64,000 bases of DNA from Paulownia fortunei (taxonomy: Eukaryota; Streptophyta; Magnoliopsida; Lamiales; Paulowniaceae). Location of the stretch: contig CM033112.1 in assembly GCA_019321725.1 (NCBI GenBank), positions 23,714,509-23,778,508 of the forward strand, in the 5' to 3' direction. A model generated the notes under the pieces. It was not told where the DNA came from and did not search any database. It saw only the letters and a list, made by a program, of their open reading frames with translations. Numbering within the stretch: position 1 is the stretch's first letter; every line of letters begins with the position of its first letter. The translations under genes and the position numbers were made by a program. Below, piece after piece: positions 11,723-22,266 of the stretch.

Positions 11723-14227
11723 ATCTCCCACTTGCCTTAGCGTCAATTGCCCATGTACTTTAGACCCATCTTCTCAAGATGTCCATTGAATACCTTCTGC
11801 GCTAGAGGTTTGGTCAGTGGGTCTGCTATATTTTATATCAAAAAGACTCTATCTACTACAGCATTGTCTCTATCAATGTTCTCTCAGATCAGATGGTATA
11901 TTCTCATGAGATCTTGGCTCTTTTGCTTGCACAATAACTCCATTGTTATCACAGTATATCAATACAAGATCAACAACGAATGGAACCATACCCAAGTTTT
12001 AGATAAAGTTCCTTATTCAAACAGCTTCTTTTACCGCATCACATACAATAATATATTTAGCTTCGGTGGTAGAATCCACGGTTGTCTCCTATGTGGAACT
12101 CTTCCAGCTGACTATACCACGTTTAAGGTGAATATGTATCCGAACATTGACTTTGAGTCATCTATATCGGACTGAAAACTAGAATCTGTTTGGTCTTCTA
12201 GTTTTAATTCTCCAGAGTCGTATATAAGAAAGATATCCTTAGTTCTTCTCAAGTACTTCAGGATCATTTTAACGGTCTTCCAGTATTCCTCACCTGGATT
12301 GGACTGATATTTGTTCGTGACACTTAGAGCATATACTATATCAGGCCTTGTACATACCATACCATACATTACGCTTCCTATGGCAGATGCATAAGGCATG
12401 CGAGTCATTCCTTATCTCTCATTAGGAGTCTTATGAGACATAACCCTTGAGAGAGAAACGTCATGACTCATTGGAAAGAATCATCGCTTAGATTCCTCCA
12501 TGCTAAACCTATTTAGCATTTTGTCTATGTCCATGGATTGGACAACCAAATCCTTCATGAAGAACTGGTTAGACAACCAAGTCTCAGTTGACTGCATTGT
12601 CCTTACATCATTCCCAATGAGTAGAATATCGTCAACCTATAACACAATAAATGTCACTACGTTCCTACTAACCTTCTTATAGACACGACCGAGGTCTTGT
12701 TGAAATTAAACAATTTGATTGCCTCATCAAACTTGATGTTCCAGCTTCGGGACGCTTGGTTAAGTCCATAAATGGATTTCTGGAGTTTGCAAATCTTTTT
12801 CTCACTCCCTATGGATATGAAGCCTTCTAGCTACCTCATATAGACCTCTTCCTTAATATTTTCATTAAGAAAAGTGGTCTTCATATTCATCTGTCATATT
12901 TTGTAGTCATAATATATTTAATAGATATGCCGCCGTTTCTAAAGCATAGCCCTAGAATAAAAAAGGAACTCTAGTGAAACTCATCATCGATCGAACCATA
13001 TCCAACAAGGTTCGATGTTTACGCTCCACAAATCCGTTAAGTTGGTGAGTTGTAGGAGGGGTCCATAGAGAGAAAATCTCATTCTCTTTTAGATAATCAA
13101 AAAACTTTGTGCTCAAGTATTCACTTCCTCGATTTGATCAAAGAGCCTTAATATTTAGCCCAATTTGTTTCTCCACCTCACATCTGAATTCTTTGAACTT
13201 TTTAAAATCTTCAGATTTGTACCTCATAAGGTAGACATAACCATACCTATAATAATCATTGGTAAAAGTTATAAAATAGTGATAGCTTCCATAAGCACTA
13301 ACATTTAGTGGCCTACATACATCTGAATGGATCAAATCCAATAGATTTTTGGCTCGCTCCACTTGTCCAACAATTGGTGATTTGGTCATCTTCCCTTTGA
13401 GACATGATTCACATGTTGGCATTCCTTGCTTTTTCGAAAGATTGAGCAATTGGGCCAACTTATGATTTTTTTTTCTCAGAGATATGACCTAATCTAGAAT
13501 GTCATAAGAGTTGGGAACTATGATTATTTATTTTTCTTTTATTTTGTTGAACATGGAAAAATGAGTTATGGGGATTAATAGAATATAAACCATTTATCAA
13601 TATGCCAGAAGTAATCACAACTGAATCTGTAAAAAGGAACAACTTCCATGTTTTATTGAAAATGTAAAACATTATCTGTCCAAAAGAGAAATGAAGATAA
13701 TGTTCTTGACTATCTCTGGAATATAAAGACAATTATTTAAAACTAAAACTAATTTATTTCCAAAAGCTACGTTGACACTTCCTGTGACTAATGCAGCAAC
13801 CTTTGCTCCATTCCCCAGCCGCAGACTGTCTATCCTCTACTTAGCTTTCTACTTCATGCAATCACCTACAAATCATTGTAAAGATGAGACCCACAGTCGG
13901 TATCCAGTACCCAAAAAACATCATTAACTGATAAGTTAACTTCAACAAAATAAATACCTCAACTCTTCAGGCTCGCAAGATACTCCTGGCAGTTCCTCTT
14001 CCAATACACAGGTTTTTCGTAGTAGTGGCATTTGTCATCGATCTTGTTGGAACTCTTAGAGACTCCACATATTGGCTTCATGCCTTTAGATTTTGTGGAA
14101 TGCTTTCATTTTCCCTTCTTTCTCTTGGGTTTTGTAGCCTTTGAGTTGGATAAAGATCCAACAAGTATGGCCGACTTGTCTTTTTTCATAGTGGACTCAA
14201 CCGACTTCAACATGTTAATTAGCTCAG
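11723..14227 (-). mobile_element. Copia interior (gag end, protease, integrase, RT/RNase H), decayed
   Basis: Minus-strand order: gag zinc knuckle near 14050-13995 (CHYYEKPVYWKRNC); protease near 13915-13870 (VLDTDCGSHLYND, with the catalytic D-T/S-G triad degraded to D-T-D); GAG-pre-integrase and integrase start at 13458-13138 (PTCESCLKGKMTK, DLIHSDVC, YFITFTNDYYRYGYVYL); RT palm at 12640-12610; RT end/RNase H at 12408-12112 (YASAIGSVMYGMVCTRPDI). In the palm the Tyr codon of the YVDD motif is a TAG stop, leaving VDDILLIGN. The 5' side stops at 14227 against another LTR-like block. This is a dead, truncated copy. Confidence 0.85.
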
Positions 14228-14970
14228 TGTAACACCCACTACTCAACAACTATATATAAAGTATAATCTAACATGATAGAACTTGCGTGTATGTGCGATA
14301 TTTTTTTGTGTAACACTTTAAGAAAAGATAAATCACTTTTTACACGCTCATCCCTATTTAAAATACTTCATCACATATGTCATGTATATAACATGATCAA
14401 TATTTATATAAAAGCACAACACCCACAATGACCACAATATTTACATACTTGTTTACATTAAAGTTTTAAAAACAAGATCTAGTATCAGTCTCAAAATATA
14501 ATACAACAGACTCAGAATATAACAAGCCAATAAAATAGCCCAATAGGTCATCATTCATGTACACACTCCCTCAAACACCTGCATGAACTCCAACAGCCGC
14601 CCATCCAGAAAAAGATGCTTTAAGTATCATTGTACTCACCTACAATGCATAAACTATATGAGCTAACGCTCAACAAGTAAAGATTATGCATGTCAAAAAA
14701 TAATCCACAATATCAAGTCATGCATCTCAAAATGTTATGCCCACAATGCAATTCCATGCATCAAAATATTTCTTTTAAAATTATTTCTTTCTTGGGCCCT
14801 TGACCAATGCAACTATCCCATGCACCGAAAAAAGCTCTGCACACCACCATAATCCAATGGCCAATAATGATATAAGCATGCAAATCTATGCATACAACCA
14901 TGTAGATCCATGCATGCTTCGGTGCACTAATAGACTAAATATGAAAGGATAGAATTTTTATTACTCAAGA
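14228..14970. repeat. LTR-like block, probably gypsy chromovirus type
   Basis: The block starts TGTAACACCCACTACTC directly at the point where copia gag ends. It contains segments such as GAGCTAACGCTCAACAAGTAAA, typical in wording of plant Tekay/Del-type LTRs, which end in GGTGTTACA on their own strand. This suggests a minus-oriented solo or truncated LTR. The right end is unclear, about where copia RT sequence starts (14970-14980). No target-site duplication was seen. Confidence 0.4.
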
Positions 14971-14974
14971 AAGC

Positions 14975-16150
14975 TACGCCAAGATACTAGTTGAGTTGTG
15001 GAGATTAAATCAAAGCAAAAAAATGCTCTACTCTTCTTTATGCAAATCCAAAGAGTGATAATGAGTGAAGAAGGATCACTTTTTGCAACTTCTCAACTTT
15101 ATCGTGTTCTTGTTGACAGTCTTTTATACTTGATTATAACAAGGCCGGATATTACTTTCTCAGTTGGATATGTCAGCAGATTTATGTAGTCACCAAGAAA
15201 GCCTCACTTGGAAGTCACAAAGAAAATTTGAAGTATGTCAATTCAACTCCATATTCGAGCTTATTCTTCAAGAAGAAGGCTAATGTTTCCTTAACTAGAT
15301 TCAGAATGCTGATTTTGGTGGTAACTTAGATGATCGAAGATCCAAGAAACAAAATTTAGTTTGTTTATCAACTACTGAGATAGAGTATAAGGTTGATGCT
15401 CTTGCTGCTCAAGAATGTGTATTATTACAAACTTGTTGATGACCGACATATTCCTATACTTAAGCTACTTAAGCTAACTACAATTTTTTTGAGACAAACA
15501 AAGTGCTATCAAGCTTGCAAATAATTCAGTGTCCTCCAAGAACTAAGCATATTGGATTAAGCATCTCTTTGTGTATTATTGATATATTCACAAAGTCACT
15601 TCATAAAGTATCATTTGAGTTACTTGAGAAAAAGTTCTGGATGGTACTATTAGTATCTTGGAATTGCGTATTATTGATATATTCACAAAGCCACTTTCTA
15701 AAGTATCATTTGGGTTACTTGAACTAACCTTGGACTAACTTCCAAAAAATCACTTTAAGAGGAGAGTAAAAAATCAAAGTTGATCTTTTGGAATTACAAT
15801 TTTGACTACCACTTTCCAAAAGTGCCTACATTTTTCTAAATGGATATTTTTAGAGTTGAACATTTTCCTAGAATAGTTTCATTTCAAAGGATTTCTAGAG
15901 TAAGATTTAATTATTTTTAGTTTTCCTATAATGTTATAATTTCAATAATTAACTAGACTATTTATATTTATAAGATATTAATTAAGGAGTTTAGATGTAT
16001 CCTTTAAGTAGTATATAAATGTGAATCCTCTGTACATTTGTAACAAGTCAAGTGCTAAGTAAATACTCAAATAAAATCACTCCTAGAAAAATCTCTTCGT
16101 CACTCTTCCATATTCTTCTCTTGTTTGGTTGTTTTCTTTCTTCCATACAT
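14975..16150 (+). mobile_element. 3' end of a plus-strand copia (RT, RNase H, LTR)
   Basis: Plus-strand fragments show the RT tail (QLYRVLVDSLLYLIITRPDI, 15100-15165) and RNase H pieces with a degraded A-D-x-D-x-GG (NADFGGN near 15308). These are followed by a TEIEYKVDALAAQE-like segment, and an integrase-distal tail with an internal repeat (TTGATATATTCACAAAG at 15579 and 15674). A polypurine tract (TTTAAGAGGAGAG near 15752) precedes an LTR at about 15761-16150. The LTR is the same family as the minus-strand LTR at 60101-60487, including the shared stretch TAGAATAGTTTCATTTCAA near 15872. The 5' two thirds of the element is missing. Confidence 0.75.
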
Positions 16151-16311
16151 TTAGTTGTTGATGACCAACAGAATATTTTTCTGTTGCAATAATTTTTTAC
16201 ACTATTGAAATACTAGATTCCCTTCAATGTAAATGATGTGTTTCTAAATTCAGTTCAAGATTGTGTTGAAAAAAAAAAAGCATCATGGAGCATAAGCATG
16301 AGAAATACATA

Positions 16312-19300
16312 TTATGTTATAACTAAAACTGTTTCTCGTGAAATACAGGATTCCAGATACTTGGCACGCTTTTTTGCTTCCATCCTTGTCCTCGCCCCAA
16401 TCTCTTGCTTTTTGCAAATACATGGAACACCTTCTACCTTTTTCATGGTACACATAGTATAGCAGTCCCCCAGCTCTTGTTCATAATATTCACTTCGTGT
16501 GTCAATAACGACCGTCTCAAGTGATGGAGCAATCTTGAACAATTGCAAAAGGAAATTGTTGTCACTTGAACACCCAATATACCCAGCCATTTCAACCGTC
16601 TTAAGATTTTTATGATAAAATCGATAAAATAAGGGTGCCATTGCTGCACTTACTTCAGGAAACTGCATCAAGCTTATCTATCATGATGAAAAGCAGAGCA
16701 TAGTTTTCGTTAAAGGATAAAAGAAAAATATTATTACAACATACTAGAATTCGAGAACAGTCAGGGTTGATTTCAGTACCATATCCCACGGGGCTTGCAC
16801 CATATAGGATATCTGCGAGAATAAGAAAAAAATGCATATAAATGAACAACCTTCCAGGTGTCAAGTATGCCCAGTTTTATCATGTCCAAAAGACTATTTC
16901 TTCATACATAAACACAAAAGTATTCAAAATGAAAGACTTATTACTGTTTACAGCACAGATAAACAGATATAAAACCAAAAATTAACCAGTTTACATTTGC
17001 TTGAAGTTGCTTTTTCTCCATTCAAGCTGATCAAAGATCAGGCCTTTGTTTATTGGAAATCGAGGCATCACCACAGATGAGTTTCTAAAAGGGTTAATTC
17101 CACTTTACTCTTTACCTCATTTATTCTTGTTGAGTATCACTTCAGCCATATACTCTCAATTGTCTCACTTTACCTCCTTCCACTCTCACTTTACCTTGTA
17201 CTCTAAAAAAAATTAATTAAATTATCCTTACCTATGATTATAGTAAACTTACTTTAAAATGTTTTAAAAATAGTAGACTTTTACTTATATGCTAATAATT
17301 TTTTTAAATTACTATACATTATGATATTTTTTACTTCTAAAATGTCCTATTAAATTACTATATATTATGATATTTTTTTATTAGCCAATACACATTAGTT
17401 ATGAATTTCCTACTCATTATAAATCTTAAAAATACATAAAACTATTTTCAAATAATATTTTATTAAATAAGTAAAATATTAGTTATAATTTTCTTATTAT
17501 TAATGGAATTATCATTAGTTTCATAGAAATTATGTTAAATTCAAGACCAATAACTATAATCAAGCAATGGTAATAAAATTAAACAATAAAATGACTATGA
17601 TTTTTTTAAATTGAATATAGTATCTATGAAATTACGATAATTCGACTATTTTATAATTCATTTAATATTATTAAATTAAACCTCAAAATAACTTTTTCTG
17701 AATTTAACATTGTTTTTTTTAAATTTTGATAATTCCATTAACAATTCAAATTTATTACTAATATTTTACATATTTAACAAAATATTTTTTAGAAATATAT
17801 AATATATTTTTTATACTTATGATAAGTAGGAAATTTACAATTAAAATCATACTAATGAAGAAATCATACGATATAGAAATTTAATAGAAACCATGTTAAT
17901 TAAAGAATAATCATTAAAATTTAAGTATAATAAAATTTCAAATAAATTTAATATAAAGTGTCAATTAATTAAGTTGGTAAAAATATTAGAATATAAATAT
18001 AATAATTTTAAAATATTTTACAGTAATTTTGCTATAAATAATAGATAATGGTAATTCGCTTCTCTTAATTTTGTGAAAATTGATTTAAAAGTATATTATG
18101 GATTGGCCAATTCAATTAATTATCAGAAAAATATAAGATTATTTATTTTATGATCGGTGACTCAATTTTAAATTTATGACAGCCACATAATAAGTACAAA
18201 TACAATCATTTTATAAATGGGTTGAAATAATATATTTCGAAAAATGTTATGTTAGAATAATTTTTGGCCCTTGAAGCATTTGTGCACATCTCTTTGTTAT
18301 GAGGTTGATGATGTTTACAAGTCATGCCACTTGGAGTAAGGAAGGTGACATGTAAGGTGTCGGAATTATTTCATTATCAAGACATGATAGAATCATATGT
18401 GGTTTTAAAATAACAACAAATTGTCGAATTAAAAATAAATTGACGTGTAGGTATGATTAGTTACTGTAGATGCTTAACGTTTATCATATGCAAAGATAAT
18501 TATCGATACCTATACAATCGGAATTTCCTGAGACTAGAATCACATTTGTAGAGTGGCAAGTCCCTGTATAATTGTAAATTATGGTACTTTTGTTTTAGTT
18601 TTATTTTTAAGTAATTGTGTACAATATTCTTTGAACACTTAGACTATGATTGCTATTTGCATTTGCAGGCTGAATTACTCGGAGTTTAAAACATATCAAC
18701 TTAACATATCTTAAAGATAGGTTTGTTATTTTCCTAAGGAAATGAAGGATTCCAAGTCGAGAGTACTAGAAAAATTAAATAATTTTATGCTCAAGTCAAT
18801 AGCTAATTTATGAGATGTCGTGATCGGATAAAGTTAGACACAATAAGAGCAAATGGTAATTTGAGCACAAAGGGTAAAGTGACACACAATAAGAGTACAA
18901 GAGTAAAATGACTCTAGAGCGCAAAGTAAAATTAACCCCTTCTAAAATATCTATACTACTTTTTCAATCAAGTTAAGGTCAAGTATGATTCGAAATTTGA
19001 AAAGGTTAAATATATATTCAAGCTTGGCCAGTTGAATCCAACAAGTGAAGGTTGATAAGTTTGAGATGAGCCAAGTAACATTCCTAATGCTTCAGCAAGA
19101 AAATAACTAAAGCAAACTTTATATGAAATCAATTCAACATGTAAAATATCAAGTTGAATCTTTGTAGAAAGAACGTTCACCTTGATTCTAAATTCGTTTA
19201 AGAAAGGAGACGCCTTAATCAATGAAGTGAAGAAGCGAAGGCTTCGGCCAACTTTTGACACAATATTCAATTCCAGCCGCTTGAGAGAGTATAACTGAGG

Positions 19301-20547
19301 CAAAGCAGGAGGAGCAATAATTGCTCTCTCAGGGATCTGACAAAAAGTTGAGACAGAAATATGTTAGCGATCTTTGTGATTGCTAAGATTAGTTGTTGAT
19401 TACATGAGCAAGCATAAAGATAATGGCTGACCACCAACCGCAATTCGAAGATTCAATGCTAGCTTCACCAGCTGAACTGAATAACTTGAGTGTTTGTTAG
19501 GTTCATAGATAAAGGACTTGCAAAAATTACCACCAAGAGTTAGCTCAGAGAGATTTGGAATTTTCTTGAATGGCAAACTGATTTCGTTTCCTTCGTATGT
19601 AAATGAGACAAGACTCATAGCAGATATTTCCAGACTTTGGATGTTGAGGCATTCGGATATCTCCAAAACTTTTAAGTTTGGTAATGGATCAACAACTTGA
19701 AGATTCTTTGTGACAAAAGAGGCCGATATACATAACTGTTCAAGATACAGACATGAGGCTAAAAAATACTGAACCACCTCATCCTTGATATCAACATCGA
19801 CCAATCTAAGGGATCTTAGGAAGCCAAAAGCAAACTTGACCTCATGCGAACGTGATAACAACTTCTCGACCTTGGGAAATTCATAGGAGGAATGATACCG
19901 GCCAAGAACTGACAAATTCAATTCAAACCTTTTTACTTCCTTCTGCATGGCAAAATATATCCACCTGTCAATGTCACCAGATCGGTCACCAGATCGAGCC
20001 CGTAAACATAAACTGGTAAAACGAATAATCAAACTATCAAGACTCGGGCCCTGATGCAACTTCAGGACACGATTCACCCAGGCCTTGAACTTTTCCCTTT
20101 TCATTTTAGGTCCAGTGGCAGTATCCCTATCATCAAATTCCAGAGTCCCATATGTAAACATCCATAAATATCTCCATCTACGGGAGAGAACACTAGTCCT
20201 CACAGCTTCCTTGAGGCTCATACAAGACAGAATGGCAATAAGCACATCATCAGGCAAGTTATTAATCCCAATATTATCGGTGGAGTTCTGTCTCTTAGCA
20301 CTCAAAAAATCAACTCCCTGCATGTATATGCATCATCGTAAAGAATAAGAATGCGCACCACACACAGAAAAAGCAAGCAAATTTTAGTAGCCGTTTAGTC
20401 GAGATCTAAATTTATAAAACTACAATAAATATATCGCCAATTAGATATACGAAAAAGTCCACTACGAACCTTCTGCTTCCGCTTTCGTTTTCTTCGGTGT
20501 TGTCTATCTGAATTGGCCTTATGCTGATCAGAACAAGTTCCGTCCAT
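16312..20547 (-). CDS. F-box/FBD-LRR-like protein (copy A)
   Basis: Proposed exons (minus strand): 20547-20470, 20317-about 19425, 19336-19181, 16664-16312. Exon 1 codes MDGTCSDQHK and ends in a basic run (RRKRKRKQK) that could act as a nuclear signal. Exon 2 opens in phase and holds the F-box (NNLPDDVLIAILSCMS...VLSRRWRYLW, about residues 45-80), then LRR-like repeats (LRSLRLVDV, LEQLCISAS, LKVLEISEC). Exon 4 is an FBD-type end (NLKTVEMAGYIG, IAPSLETVVID). F-box proteins of this class are substrate adaptors of SCF ubiquitin ligases; the target is unknown. The exon 2 donor is unclear: a phase-0 GT near 19424 is the best fit. Intron 3 is 2.5 kb because it carries a Mutator-like element. The frame is open in all four exons, so the gene may be functional. 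An inverted broken copy lies at 54474-57241. Confidence 0.75.
16665..17081 (-). other. Intron 3 of F-box copy A, distal part
   Basis: This lies between exon 4 of the F-box gene and the Mutator-like element. The part 17030-17081 is present also in the second copy (57190-57241), which shows that the duplication extended past the transposon into this intron. A possible extra coding stretch (SPVGYGTEINPDCSR, about 16800-16740) is open on the minus strand but has no recognised family and is left unassigned. Confidence 0.45.
17091..18938. mobile_element. Foldback Mutator-like element, copy A
   Basis: The ends are GGGTTAATT and AATTAACCC. The flanks are TTTCTAAAA (17082-17090) and CTTCTAAAA (18939-18947), matching at 8 of 9 bases, as expected for the 9-bp target duplication of Mutator-like elements. 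Both ends carry short reiterations of a CACTTTACC/GGTAAAGTG motif every 30-45 bases. Behind them the two halves are diverged inverted copies of each other over several hundred bases, for instance CTATTAAATTACTATATATT near 17346 against its relative near 17895 read in reverse. No transposase is present. It sits in intron 3 of the F-box gene, and an allied copy sits at the same place in the second F-box copy. Confidence 0.75.
18056..18826. other. About 770-bp segment present only in element copy A
   Basis: Copy B of the element (56052-57183) reads straight from the inner arm to the outer reiterated motif, whereas copy A has about 770 bp of less AT-rich DNA at this place. It contains no long open frame. 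A TTTGCATTTGCAG/GCTG string near 18656-18672 looks like a splice acceptor. It is either a later insertion in A or a deletion in B; no inverted ends or clear target duplication were seen. Confidence 0.5.
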
Positions 20548-20749
20548 ATCATCAAAATACTTGGAAAATTAATGTTGAAAAAGATGATTATCAGCTTGAA
20601 TGAATATACGCAGCTCAAAGTTCAAACTAAGAAATCCTCTTCAAATTGCACAATTCGTGTACCAAAAAATGGCCGACGGTCGATTGGGTCGTGTCTTTAT
20701 TCTGTAGACGAAAATTGTGTGTATATTGAAGAAGAATAAAACTTCAATT

Positions 20750-20925
20750 TCTTGATCACAATATGAAAAAAATAAAAATAAAAATAAAAATACCTCTTTC
20801 GGAAAACCCAGCATATTTTTATACCTTTTAGGGCTTACCTCAAAATCTTGATCACAATGAAAAAAAACATACCTGTTACAGAAAACCTAAAAATCTTTCA
20901 ATACCTTTTAGGGCTCAGTTACCTT
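20750..20925. repeat. Two-unit tandem repeat upstream of F-box copy A
   Basis: Two units of roughly 90 bp, each running from TTGATCACAAT to ACCTTTTAGGGCT, lie about 200 bp before the start codon of the F-box gene (minus strand). An A-rich spacer (AAATAAAAATAAAAATAAAA) is in the first. No promoter element could be singled out. Confidence 0.6.
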
Positions 20926-21204
20926 ATAGGCTCAGACTCTTTCCTTTATCTTTTCTAGATTTATGATTACAACTGGGCTGACTTGATAGTCCAGATATAA
21001 TTGGGCTTTTATGTAAGATCAACCAATCAGGTATTCAACCAACGCTGCTGGACCAGCCCACAGGAGTCTCGGGCTAAAATACTAGCTTGGCCATCAACTA
21101 AATTCAATCTACAAACAATTTGGGTTTAGTAGACACATCTTTCCATTTTCTACAGCAAGCTGAATGGGCTGGGCTAGATCACAAGGCCATAACAACTTAG
21201 TTAA

Positions 21205-21226
21205 TATCTATATATCTATCTATTTA

Positions 21227-21263
<37 letters not shown>

Positions 21264-21285
21264 GTATGTATGTACATATATATTC
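21205..21285. repeat. TA-rich microsatellite
   Basis: A run of TA/TATC/TATG repeats of about 80 bp, flanked by ordinary AT-rich DNA. Confidence 0.9.
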
Positions 21286-22266
21286 TAATTTACTTCAAAC
21301 AATTAAAGTCGAAGTGCGAATGAATGACGTTTTTTCTTTTTATAAATTACAGAGATATGAATGATCTAGTTGGAAGCAATTTAGGTGAGTTTATAAATTT
21401 TTTAAAATATTTTATTATATATTTTATCACCTTATTTTTATAATTTAATTTTGATTCGAAATGAAATTTTATAAACTTGCCCTCTGTAAAATAATTTTAT
21501 TTTTCAATTAATATTCTTTCATTATTTAGATTTTTTTATTTTACTTTTCTTGATTTTTTCCCATTCTTTTGCTCCTTTTGTTATTATACTAACTCTATAA
21601 TCTTTTGACTAATCTATTATGTTGATTCTATAATAATATTAATGTTTTCAAATTTCTAAATTCTAATATTTATTATTATTTAATTTAATATTTAAAATTT
21701 TAAAATCAAAATTGATTATATTATTCATTATAGCACTTAGAAAATCAGCCAAAATATTGAACCAAATAATTAGTTTATGGTAACAATTGGGCTATTGTTC
21801 AAAGATGGAACGAGTAAGTTTTAAACTAATCATTTATGATTGAGCCAATTTATTATTTTGGTATTGTCACCACTCACCGCAAGAAGAGCTTTCGGATTTT
21901 TTTTTTGCTTTCTTTTGTGTAATTAGAGAATTAATACTAATTAATGACCAATGAAATAACTAAATTATTATTAAATATCAAAATAATAATTAAGTAATAA
22001 ATTGAAACTAATAAAAAATTAAATATAAAAACCTTTTTTCCTTTTATTTTCGTACTTTATTCTTATTTTTCCTTCCATTTTCTCATTTTTTTTTCCTTTC
22101 TTTTCTGTCATTGGCAGGAGTTTTAGTATGTACAGTGTTCAGGAAACAAAACGACAAGGCAAAAACTAAGAAGAATAATATCAAACAAAATGCCTAAATG
22201 TGGCTTCTGCATTTACTTATGCAAGTACAGCACCAGAAGATCTTGAAATATAGCTTGTGTATTTAC
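21286..22266. other. AT-rich intergenic DNA, no gene seen
   Basis: The interval was searched by eye for the missing GLR exons (channel pore and second ligand lobe), which should follow at lower coordinates on the minus strand. None was found. Long T and A runs dominate. Confidence 0.5.

Noticed and set aside
21205..21285. TA-rich run as a matrix-attachment or origin element
   Set aside because: Composition alone does not support such a role; it is an ordinary microsatellite.
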